From Pseudomonas sp. ICMP 561 (lineage in GTDB: Bacteria > Pseudomonadota > Gammaproteobacteria > Pseudomonadales > Pseudomonadaceae), in contig NZ_LKBT01000006.1 in NCBI RefSeq assembly GCF_002699985.1, forward strand, positions 84,073 through 148,072: DNA of 64,000 nucleotides. The letters are read 5' to 3'. The stretch's first letter is position 1, and each line of letters begins with the position of its first letter. Positions 56,663 to 64,000 of the stretch are shown here, in pieces. Below the pieces are notes generated by a model. That model was not told the DNA's origin, ran no database searches, and saw only the letters and a list, made by a program, of their open reading frames with translations. The position numbers were made by a program, and so were the translations under genes.

Positions 56663-58042
56663 GTGAGAAAAGTCAGTACCGCAGCAGTCGCTTTTTCCAT
56701 TGCATCTCTGAGCGCAATGGCACAGGCAGAACCGGTCAGCCAGGCATTCGTGCCAACCCAGCTGAGTTCCAAAAGCGCGCAGGGCGAGGCCGGGGGCTTC
56801 ATTGAAGATTCACACCTGACCGGTACGACTCGTAACTGGTATGCCAACGAACTGCAACGCAGGGATGGCGAATACACTTACCAGAAGGACGGCGTTACCA
56901 AAACGACCCCACGTCGTATCAACTGGCAACAAGGCACCATCGTCAACTACACCTCGGGCTTCACTCAGGGCGTTGTAGGCTTCTCCACCGAGCTGGCACT
57001 TTACAACGCCATTGCGCTGGACCGTGATCAGGACCACTTCATTCGTAGCTCCAACCGTACTCTGGCTGACAGCGACGGTGACGCAGTGGGTCAATGGAGC
57101 AAGATGGGTCTTGCCAACATCACAGCGCGTGTTTCCAACACCACGCTGACCGCAGGCCGCCAGTCCGTTAACACGCCCGTGATTGCCTTCATCGGTAACC
57201 GGGCACTGCCATCCAGCTTCAACGGTGTCACCCTGAAAAGCGACGAGTTCAACAACTTGTCCTTCCAGGCCGGTAGCTACGACCGCGTCTCGCCCCGCAT
57301 GCAACAGAGCATGACCAAGTTCACCTCTTCGTACGCTGGCAATGGTGCGACGGCTGATCGTGTCGACATGGCAGGCGTGGACTACAAACCGTTCGAAAGC
57401 CTGACCACCAGCCTGTATGCCTCCAACGTTGAGGACTTCTGGCACCAGTACTACTTCGCGTTCACCCATGAACTGGGCGATACCGACGTACTGGGCCTGA
57501 GCTCAAACCTGAACTACTACAAAACCAAGGATTCGGGCAGCCGCAAACTGGGCCCGATCGACAACGACACTTACAGCCTGTCGTTCACCGCGACCCACAA
57601 GGCGCATAGCGTGAGCCTCGCTTATCAGGACGTGAACGGCGACGAGTACTTTGACTACCTCGGCGAATCCAACGCCATCTTCCTGGCCAACTCCCTGCTG
57701 TCGGACTTCAACGGCCCGAACGAGAAATCCCTGCAGCTCAGCTATGTGTTGAACATGGCTGAATACGGCGTGCCAGGCCTGAAATTCAACATCTACCAGG
57801 CGCGCGGCTGGGACATCGACGGCACCAAATACAAAGGCACTGCTTACAGCGACGTGCTGGCAATGGACGGCGAAACCCACTACGAGTACGGCATCGGCAC
57901 TTCGTACGCTGTACAGTCCGGCCCACTCAAGGCCACCGCGATCCGCGCGACCTACACCACGCACCGCGCCAGCGAAAATCAGGCTGATGGCAACATCAAC
58001 GAATTCCGCCTGGTAACCACCATTCCATTCAACATCCTGTAA
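56663..58042 (+). CDS. opdP: OprD-family porin, probable dipeptide porin OpdP
   Basis: 459 aa; GTG start after GGGAG (frame from 56558 is not used). Signal peptide ends AMAQAEP. OprD family 18-strand barrel: GFIEDSHLTGTTRNWYANEL opening, GGRQSVNTP-type loop (TLTAGRQSVNTPVIAF) and a C-terminal VTTIPFNIL. Its place within the dpp cluster matches OpdP, which passes dipeptides into the periplasm. Confidence 0.85.
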   Translation: MRKVSTAAVAFSIASLSAMAQAEPVSQAFVPTQLSSKSAQGEAGGFIEDSHLTGTTRNWYANELQRRDGEYTYQKDGVTKTTPRRINWQQGTIVNYTSGFTQGVVGFSTELALYNAIALDRDQDHFIRSSNRTLADSDGDAVGQWSKMGLANITARVSNTTLTAGRQSVNTPVIAFIGNRALPSSFNGVTLKSDEFNNLSFQAGSYDRVSPRMQQSMTKFTSSYAGNGATADRVDMAGVDYKPFESLTTSLYASNVEDFWHQYYFAFTHELGDTDVLGLSSNLNYYKTKDSGSRKLGPIDNDTYSLSFTATHKAHSVSLAYQDVNGDEYFDYLGESNAIFLANSLLSDFNGPNEKSLQLSYVLNMAEYGVPGLKFNIYQARGWDIDGTKYKGTAYSDVLAMDGETHYEYGIGTSYAVQSGPLKATAIRATYTTHRASENQADGNINEFRLVTTIPFNIL

Positions 58043-58053
58043 CTCGCACCACG

Positions 58054-58092
58054 ACTGATCCGGCGCGGGGGCCAACACCGCGCCGGATCAGT
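58054..58092 (+). terminator. Strong hairpin after the porin gene
   Basis: A perfect 15-pair stem, ACTGATCCGGCGCGG with its complement, around a 9-base loop. No T run follows; binding protein 4 starts 33 bases later, so it may modulate read-through. Confidence 0.6.
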
Positions 58093-58124
58093 CGCACAGG
58101 CGTTACATCAACGGAGGGTTCACA

Positions 58125-59720
58125 TTGAAACTGTTATCGCTACGCAACTCGATCGCCCTGGCTCTGTTCAGCGCGGCGCTGAGCGTCTCCGCCAAGCCCC
58201 TGGTGGTTTGCACCGAAGCCAGCCCGGAAGGCTTCGATATCGTTCAATACACCACCGCGGTCACGGCTGATGCCACGGCCGAAACCTTCCTCGACAAACT
58301 GGTCGGATTCAAACCGGGCACTACCGAAACTGAACCCAACCTGGCCGAAAGCTGGGACGTCAGCGAAGACGGTCTGACGTACACGTTCCACCTGCGTAAA
58401 GGCGTCAAGTTCCAGACCACCGATTACTTCAAACCTAGCCGCGAGATGAACGCCGACGACGTTCTTTGGAGCTTTCAGCGTCAGCTGGACCCGAAGCACC
58501 CGTGGCACGACAAATCTCTGACCGGCTATCCGTATTTCGAAAGCATGGGCTTCAATGACCTGCTTAAAAGCATCGAAAAAGTCGACGACCATACCGTCAA
58601 GTTCACCTTGACGCGTCCCGAGTCGCCGTTCCTGCGTGACCTGGCCATGCCGTTCACGTCGATCTACTCCGCCGAGTATGCCGATCAACTGCTCAAGGCC
58701 GGTAAAACCGCTGAACTGAACAGTAAACCCATCGGCACAGGCCCGTTCATCCTGACTCGCTATGCCAAGGACGCCCAAGTTCGCTATAAAGCCAACCCGG
58801 ATTACTGGAAGGGTGCAGTGCCCAGCGAAACATTGATTTTTGCGATCACGCTGGACAGCAATGTGCGCCTGCAAAAGCTCAAGGCCAACGAGTGTCAGGT
58901 CGCGCTTTATCCAAAACCGGACGACATCGCAACCATCAAGGCAGACCCCAAGCTCAAGATTGAAGAGATGGAAGCCATGATGACCAGCTACATCGCTATC
59001 AACACTTCGCACAAGTACTTGAGCGATGTGCGTGTGCGTGAAGCGATCAACCTGGCGTTCGACAAAAAGGCTTACATAAAGGCGCTGTTTGGCGAAGGCA
59101 AAGCAACTGAAGGGGTAAACCCTTATCCGCCAACGCTGCTCGGCTATGCTCACGACATCAAGAACCCTGCACATGATCAGGAAAAAGCCCGGGCACTGCT
59201 TAAAGAAGCAGGCGTTCCGGAAGGTCAGGAGTTCAGCCTGTTCCTGCGTAACGGCGGTGCAGTAACTAACCCGAACCCGGCGCTGGGTGCGCAAATGCTG
59301 CAAGCGGACCTGGCCAAAATCGGTTTGAAGTTGAACCTGCGCGTCATGGAATGGGGCGAGATGCTTAAACGGGCCAAGGCCGGTGAGCACGACATGGTGT
59401 TTGCAGGCTGGGCTGGCGACAATGGCGACCCGGATAACTTCCTGACACCTAACCTGAGTTGCGAAGCCGCGAAGAATGGTGAAAATTACGCCCGCTGGTG
59501 TAACAAGGCGTTTGAAGAAGCAATCTCCAAGGCCCGGGAAAAGACCGATCCGGCTGAACGGGCTGCGCTTTATGAACAAGCTCAGCAAATATTTGCCAAA
59601 GACGTGCCTTGGCTGAGTCTTGCTTATCCAAAACTGTTTACTGCAATGCGTAGCAACGTCGAAGGCTATCAAATTAGCCCGCTGACTAATAACAACTTCG
59701 CCACTACCAGGGTGAAGTAG
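58125..59720 (+). CDS. dppA: Dipeptide ABC transporter substrate-binding protein 4
   Basis: 531 aa; TTG start after GGAGGG. Signal peptide ends SVSAKP. Same family but clearly more diverged from proteins 1-3 (PLVVCTEASPEGFDIVQYTT, AINTSHKYLSDVRVREAIN, CEAAKNGENYARWC). Directly upstream of the permeases, so probably the original partner of the transporter. Confidence 0.9.
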   Translation: MKLLSLRNSIALALFSAALSVSAKPLVVCTEASPEGFDIVQYTTAVTADATAETFLDKLVGFKPGTTETEPNLAESWDVSEDGLTYTFHLRKGVKFQTTDYFKPSREMNADDVLWSFQRQLDPKHPWHDKSLTGYPYFESMGFNDLLKSIEKVDDHTVKFTLTRPESPFLRDLAMPFTSIYSAEYADQLLKAGKTAELNSKPIGTGPFILTRYAKDAQVRYKANPDYWKGAVPSETLIFAITLDSNVRLQKLKANECQVALYPKPDDIATIKADPKLKIEEMEAMMTSYIAINTSHKYLSDVRVREAINLAFDKKAYIKALFGEGKATEGVNPYPPTLLGYAHDIKNPAHDQEKARALLKEAGVPEGQEFSLFLRNGGAVTNPNPALGAQMLQADLAKIGLKLNLRVMEWGEMLKRAKAGEHDMVFAGWAGDNGDPDNFLTPNLSCEAAKNGENYARWCNKAFEEAISKAREKTDPAERAALYEQAQQIFAKDVPWLSLAYPKLFTAMRSNVEGYQISPLTNNNFATTRVK

Positions 59721-59792
59721 AAAAATAATCCGGCGGGCTCTAACCAGGGCCCCGTCGGAATATGCCTAACCGGCTGATGAGGAAATACCGAG

Positions 59793-60803
59793 ATGTTTAG
59801 TTTTATCGCCCGCCGAGTGGGGTTGTTAATACCCACGTTTTTTGGCATCACTTTACTGACCTTTGCCCTGATCCGCCTGATTCCGGGCGACCCGGTCGAA
59901 GTCATGATGGGTGAACGCCGGGTCGATCCGGAAATGCACGCTCAGGCCATGGAACGTCTGGGTCTGAATAAACCCCTGTATGCGCAATACATCGATTACG
60001 TTGGCAAGCTCGCCCAGGGCGACCTTGGCGAATCGTTGCGCACGCGGACCAGTGTGTGGACCGAGTTCACCGCACTGTTCCCTGCAACTCTGGAGCTGTC
60101 GATTGCGGCGCTGATCTTTGCGGGCATTCTCGGACTGCTGGCCGGTGTCATCGCGGCGCTCAAACGGGGCTCGTTATTCGATCACGGGGTGATGGGCATT
60201 TCCCTGGCGGGCTATTCGATGCCGATCTTCTGGTGGGGCCTGATCCTCATCATGTTCTTCTCGGTGACACTGGGCTGGACGCCGGTCTCCGGCCGTATCG
60301 ACCTGCTGTATGACATCCCGCCAAAAACCGGCTTCATGCTGATCGACACGTTGCTCAGCGATGAAGAAGGCGCTTTCCTCGATGCCCTGCATCACCTGAT
60401 TCTGCCTGCCATCGTGCTCGGTACTATTCCGCTTGCAGTGATCGCGCGGATGACCCGCTCGTCGATGCTGGAAGTACTGCGTGAAGACTACGTACGGACC
60501 GCTCGTGCCAAGGGCCTGTCGCCTGCTCGCGTGGTGTTCGTGCATGGCCTGCGTAACGCGCTGATCCCGGTATTGACCGTGTTCGGCCTGCAAGTCGGCG
60601 CCCTGCTCGCCGGTGCGGTTCTGACCGAAACGATCTTCTCCTGGCCGGGTATCGGCAAGTGGCTGATCGAAGCGATCGGTGCCCGTGACTACCCAGTGGT
60701 GCAAAACGGCATTCTGCTGATCGCCTGCCTGGTGATCCTGGTCAACTTCGTGGTGGATATCCTCTACGGCTTTGCCAACCCACGCATCCGTCACCAGCGC
60801 TGA
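59793..60803 (+). CDS. dppB: Dipeptide ABC transporter permease DppB
   Basis: 336 aa; GAGGAA before the ATG. Six membrane helices; N-terminal ITLLTFALIRLIPGDPVEV typical of DppB/OppB, and the EAA loop EDYVRTARAKGLSPARVVF that contacts the ATPases. Forms the channel with DppC. Confidence 0.95.
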   Translation: MFSFIARRVGLLIPTFFGITLLTFALIRLIPGDPVEVMMGERRVDPEMHAQAMERLGLNKPLYAQYIDYVGKLAQGDLGESLRTRTSVWTEFTALFPATLELSIAALIFAGILGLLAGVIAALKRGSLFDHGVMGISLAGYSMPIFWWGLILIMFFSVTLGWTPVSGRIDLLYDIPPKTGFMLIDTLLSDEEGAFLDALHHLILPAIVLGTIPLAVIARMTRSSMLEVLREDYVRTARAKGLSPARVVFVHGLRNALIPVLTVFGLQVGALLAGAVLTETIFSWPGIGKWLIEAIGARDYPVVQNGILLIACLVILVNFVVDILYGFANPRIRHQR

Positions 60804-60814
60804 GATCATTACCT

Positions 60815-61726
60815 ATGAGCACACCTACTCCTTCGGTAGCAGTCGATCAAAGCCTGCTTTACCCCTCGCCGTACAAAGAATTCTGGCAAGCCTTTGCGAA
60901 AAACAAAGGCGCGGTTGCCGGCCTGATGTTCATGACCCTGATCGTGTTCTGCGCGCTGTTTGCCCCTTGGGTCGCGCCGCATGACCCGAGCGAGCAATAC
61001 CGTGACTTCCTGTTGACCCCTCCGGTCTGGCTTGAAGGCGGCCAATGGCAGTTTCTGCTGGGCACCGACGAACTGGGCCGTGACCTGCTCTCGCGCCTGA
61101 TCGAAGGTTCGCGCCTGTCGCTGCTGATCGGTTTGTCGTCGGTAGTCATGTCGTTGATTCCGGGCATTCTGATGGGCCTGCTGGCCGGGTTCTTCCCGCG
61201 CATTCTCGGCCCGACAATCATGCGCCTGATGGACATCATGCTTGCCCTGCCTTCGCTGCTGCTGGCAGTGGCGATTGTCGCCATCCTCGGCCCTGGCCTG
61301 ATCAACACTGTGATCGCGATCGCCATCGTTTCGCTGCCTTCGTATGTCCGTCTGACCCGCGCTGCAGTCATGGGAGAACTGAACCGTGATTACGTGACGG
61401 CTGCACGTCTGGCGGGCGCTACCCTGCCGCGCCTGATGTTCATCACCGTGCTGCCTAACTGCATGGCGCCGCTGATCGTTCAGGCCACCCTGAGTTTCTC
61501 CTCGGCAATCCTCGATGCCGCGGCGCTGGGCTTCCTCGGTCTGGGCGTGCAACCGCCAACGCCTGAGTGGGGCACCATGCTCGCTTCGGCACGGGACTAC
61601 ATCGAACGCGCCTGGTGGGTAGTGAGCCTGCCTGGTTTGACCATTTTGCTCAGCGTGCTGGCAATCAACCTGATGGGCGACGGGCTGCGCGATGCGCTGG
61701 ACCCGAAACTCAAAAATGCCGCCTGA
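60815..61726 (+). CDS. dppC: Dipeptide ABC transporter permease DppC
   Basis: 303 aa, 11 bases after dppB. OppC-type N-terminal segment ([20 protein letters not shown]), [30 protein letters not shown] [20 protein letters not shown], and the EAA loop [19 protein letters not shown]. Five to six membrane helices. Confidence 0.95.
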   Translation: MSTPTPSVAVDQSLLYPSPYKEFWQAFAKNKGAVAGLMFMTLIVFCALFAPWVAPHDPSEQYRDFLLTPPVWLEGGQWQFLLGTDELGRDLLSRLIEGSRLSLLIGLSSVVMSLIPGILMGLLAGFFPRILGPTIMRLMDIMLALPSLLLAVAIVAILGPGLINTVIAIAIVSLPSYVRLTRAAVMGELNRDYVTAARLAGATLPRLMFITVLPNCMAPLIVQATLSFSSAILDAAALGFLGLGVQPPTPEWGTMLASARDYIERAWWVVSLPGLTILLSVLAINLMGDGLRDALDPKLKNAA

Positions 61727-61736
61727 GGAGATTCGC

Positions 61737-62705
61737 ATGTCACTTTTGGAAATCAAGAATCTCAGCGTCCGCTTCGGCGATACCAGCGCTGTGCCGGTTG
61801 TCGATGGCCTGTCGTTGAACGTCGAAAAAGGCGAAGTCATGGCAATCGTTGGCGAATCAGGTTCGGGTAAATCCGTGACCATGATGGCGCTGATGGGCCT
61901 GATCGATCACCCAGGCGTGATCACCGCCGACTCGCTGAACTTTGACGGTAACGATTTGCTCAAGCTCAGCTCGCGTCAACGTCGCAAAATCATCGGTAAA
62001 GACATGGCGATGGTCTTCCAGGACCCGATGACCGCGCTGAACCCGAGTTACACCGTTGGCTTTCAAATCGAAGAGGTTCTGCGTCAGCACTTGAACCTGT
62101 CCGGCAAAGCAGCGCGTCAACGTGCCCTTGAATTGCTGCAGAAAGTTGAAATCCCGGGTGCGGCCTCGCGTCTGAATGCCTATCCGCATCAATTGTCGGG
62201 CGGCATGAGCCAGCGCGTGGCGATTGCCATGGCGATTGCTGGCGAACCGAAGCTGCTGATCGCGGACGAACCGACCACTGCACTGGACGTGACGATTCAG
62301 GCGCAGATCATGGACCTGCTGCTAAGCCTGCAAAAAGAGCAGGACATGGCACTGGTGCTGATTACTCACGACCTGGCGGTTGTGGCTGAAACTGCCCAGC
62401 GCGTCTGTGTGATGTACGCAGGCCAGGCCGTTGAAGTGGGTCAGGTACCCGGCTTGTTCGACGTGCCAGGACACCCGTACAGCGAAGCACTGCTGGCGGC
62501 GATTCCGGAGCACAGCATGGGCGCCGAACGCCTGGCGACCCTGCCAGGCATGGTTCCGGGCCGTTATGACCGCCCTCAAGGCTGCCTGCTTTCACCGCGC
62601 TGCCCTTACGTGCAGGAAAACTGCCGCACCCAGCGCCCGGGCCTTGATCCGAAAGCCCACAGCCTGGCCCGTTGCTTCTATCCCTTGAATCAGGAGGTGG
62701 CGTAA
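61737..62705 (+). CDS. dppD: Dipeptide ABC transporter ATPase DppD
   Basis: 322 aa from the ATG at 61737 (GAGGAGA upstream). Walker [12 protein letters not shown], signature [16 protein letters not shown], Walker [13 protein letters not shown], switch His in LITHDLAVV, and the C-terminal peptide-transporter extension with a Cys cluster ([14 protein letters not shown]) that may carry an Fe-S centre as in other Dpp ATPases. Its stop overlaps the dppF start by one base (TAATG). Confidence 0.95.
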   Translation: MSLLEIKNLSVRFGDTSAVPVVDGLSLNVEKGEVMAIVGESGSGKSVTMMALMGLIDHPGVITADSLNFDGNDLLKLSSRQRRKIIGKDMAMVFQDPMTALNPSYTVGFQIEEVLRQHLNLSGKAARQRALELLQKVEIPGAASRLNAYPHQLSGGMSQRVAIAMAIAGEPKLLIADEPTTALDVTIQAQIMDLLLSLQKEQDMALVLITHDLAVVAETAQRVCVMYAGQAVEVGQVPGLFDVPGHPYSEALLAAIPEHSMGAERLATLPGMVPGRYDRPQGCLLSPRCPYVQENCRTQRPGLDPKAHSLARCFYPLNQEVA

Positions 62706-63679
62706 TGAGCGTCGTTCTTACCGCCCGCGACCTTACCCGTCACTACGAAGTCTCCCGTGGCCTGTTCAAGGGCCACGCGTTGGTGCGCGCCCTGAACGGC
62801 GTATCTTTCGAACTTGAAGCAGGTAAAACCCTGGCTGTGGTCGGCGAATCCGGCTGTGGCAAGTCGACCCTGGCCCGCGCCTTGACCCTGATTGAAGAGC
62901 CCTCTTCCGGTTCGCTGAAAATCGCCGGTCAGGAAGTCACCGGTGCCAGCAAGGAACAACGTAAACAACTGCGCAAAGACGTGCAGATGGTTTTCCAGAG
63001 CCCGTACGCGTCGCTCAACCCTCGGCAGAAAATTGGTGATCAGCTCGGCGAGCCGTTGTTGATCAATACCAGTCTGTCCGCCAAGGAACGTCGCGAGAAA
63101 GTGCAGGCGATGATGGCTCAGGTGGGTTTACGCCCTGAGCATTATCAGCGTTATCCGCACATGTTCTCCGGTGGTCAGCGTCAGCGTATCGCCCTGGCAC
63201 GCGCCATGATGCTGCAACCGAAAGTGCTGGTGGCGGACGAACCGACTTCCGCGCTGGACGTATCGATTCAGGCACAGGTGCTGAACCTGTTCATGGACCT
63301 GCAGCAGGAATTCAACACGGCTTACGTGTTCATCTCCCACAACCTGTCGGTGGTGCGTCATGTCGCTGACACGGTGTTGGTGATGTATCTGGGTCGTCCG
63401 GCGGAAATGGGTCCCAAGGAGGAGATCTACAACCGTCCGCTGCACCCGTACACCCAGGCTTTGCTGTCGGCGACTCCGACGATTCATCCGGACCCGCTGA
63501 AGCCGAAGATCAAGATCGTCGGCGAGCTGCCTAACCCGCTAGACCCGCCAAGCGGCTGCGCCTTCCACAAGCGTTGCCCGTATGCGACCGAGCGCTGCTC
63601 TACCGAAGAACCGGCCCTGCGTCTGGTCGACAACCGCCAGGTTGCCTGCCATTACGCTGAGCAGTTTGTGGCGGCGTAA
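62705..63679 (+). CDS. dppF: Dipeptide ABC transporter ATPase DppF
   Basis: 324 aa from the ATG at 62705 (GGAGG upstream). Walker A GESGCGKSTLAR, signature FSGGQRQRIALARAMM, Walker B VLVADEPTSALD, HNLSVVRHVADTV, and the C-terminal CAFHKRCPYATERC cluster. Pairs with DppD. Last gene of the unit. Confidence 0.95.
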   Translation: MSVVLTARDLTRHYEVSRGLFKGHALVRALNGVSFELEAGKTLAVVGESGCGKSTLARALTLIEEPSSGSLKIAGQEVTGASKEQRKQLRKDVQMVFQSPYASLNPRQKIGDQLGEPLLINTSLSAKERREKVQAMMAQVGLRPEHYQRYPHMFSGGQRQRIALARAMMLQPKVLVADEPTSALDVSIQAQVLNLFMDLQQEFNTAYVFISHNLSVVRHVADTVLVMYLGRPAEMGPKEEIYNRPLHPYTQALLSATPTIHPDPLKPKIKIVGELPNPLDPPSGCAFHKRCPYATERCSTEEPALRLVDNRQVACHYAEQFVAA

Positions 63680-63699
63680 GCCGGGCGCTCCTGCAGCCC

Positions 63700-63777
63700 C
63701 TGTAGGAGCTCACCGAGGTTACGAGGCCAGCGATAGCGGTGCGTCAGATAGACCGCTATCGCGCCCTTCATAACCTC
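63700..63777. repeat. Imperfect repeat, CACCGAGGTTACGAGGCCAGCGAT class
   Basis: CTCACCGAGGTTACGAGGCC with an inverted CCGCTATCGCGCCCTTCATA arm; second copy of the family at 31285. Confidence 0.6.
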
Positions 63778-63817
63778 CGGATGTACCTGGTTTTGAACTG
63801 CTGCAACCGGGATCCCG

Positions 63818-64000
63818 GTAGGAGCCAACTTGTTGGCGAGAGGGCTGACGCGGTGATTCTGGCACTCCGCCTCGCGAACAAGTTCGCTCCTACCGAGGAG
63901 TGCCGGGTCAGGCTGTTCAGGTAGGAGGCAACTTGTTGACGAGAGGGCTGACGCGGTGATTCTGGCACTCCGCCTCGCGAACAAGTTCGCTCCTACCGGG
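63818..64000. repeat. Two REP pairs, GTAGGAGCCAACTTGTTGGCGAG class
   Basis: Two successive units, each GGTAGGAG(CC/GC)AACTTGTTG facing CGAACAAGTTCGCTCCTACC, about 108 bases apart. They resemble the units of the array at 38095-38522. The window ends inside the second. Confidence 0.75.

Noticed and set aside
58140..59672. 510-aa minus-strand ORF opposite binding protein 4 (and similar ones at 53219-54403 and 55337-56524)
   Set aside because: They are antisense shadows of clearly coding dppA genes with strong codon bias; their translations show no domain.
1..64000. tRNA or rRNA genes
   Set aside because: No cloverleaf with a TPsiC arm or rRNA sequence was recognised by eye; a tRNAscan-SE run would settle this.

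Overview
The window reads as a chromosome segment of a fluorescent Pseudomonas, probably P. syringae group or a close relative. The signs are a dppA-paralog/OprD/dppBCDF locus laid out as in Pseudomonas, RoxS/RoxR, the lysine-catabolism enzymes HglS and AmaA, DUF3077 small proteins, and the GTAGGAGC-type REP pairs of this genus. This assignment rests on recognition only; no search was run.

Left part (1-11.3 kb) is an accessory, defence-like island. It holds a RibD-like deaminase protein, a two-gene operon of a GHKL ATPase and a 720-aa protein with two phosphoribosyltransferase-like motifs, and a minus-strand nucleotide-handling group: a MazG-type pyrophosphohydrolase with a MazG C-terminal domain, a small Rossmann-like protein, an Nmad2 protein, and a uracil-DNA-glycosylase-like protein. 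It ends with a DUF4297-type nuclease joined through a membrane helix to pentapeptide repeats. Debris lies between them: a second MazG C-terminal fragment, a truncated methyltransferase and an IS66 TnpB remnant.

11.3-25 kb is a patchwork of small genes: a structured RNA leader present twice (before a 108-aa protein and before a DUF3077 protein), a Sel1-repeat lipid/periplasmic-type protein, two AraC regulators (one cut short), a Tat-exported aldo/keto reductase, an SDR missing its 5' end, a VOC protein, small secreted proteins, HigA, DUF1289, an outer-membrane barrel, a 146-bp MITE-like palindrome and a zinc-ribbon membrane protein.

25-38 kb: a chemoreceptor, an AraC regulator, a cupin, and a probable D-lysine/2-aminoadipate catabolic set (class III aminotransferase, HglS 2-oxoadipate dioxygenase, AmaA L-pipecolate oxidase), then an iron permease, DUF3182 overlapping an alpha/beta hydrolase, and a zinc alcohol dehydrogenase. 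REP pairs fill most gaps, ending in a 116-bp tandem array at 38.1-38.5 kb.

38.5-43.8 kb is a galactarate-use locus (garD, gudP-like transporter, kdgD, FadR-type regulator). 43.8-51 kb holds an SbmA/YddA-type ABC exporter, RoxSR, a SIMPL protein and a large HET-C protein with a zinc-protease motif. 51-63.7 kb is the dipeptide import system: three similar binding proteins, an OprD-family porin, a fourth divergent binding protein, then two permeases and two ATPases. The window ends in REP repeats.
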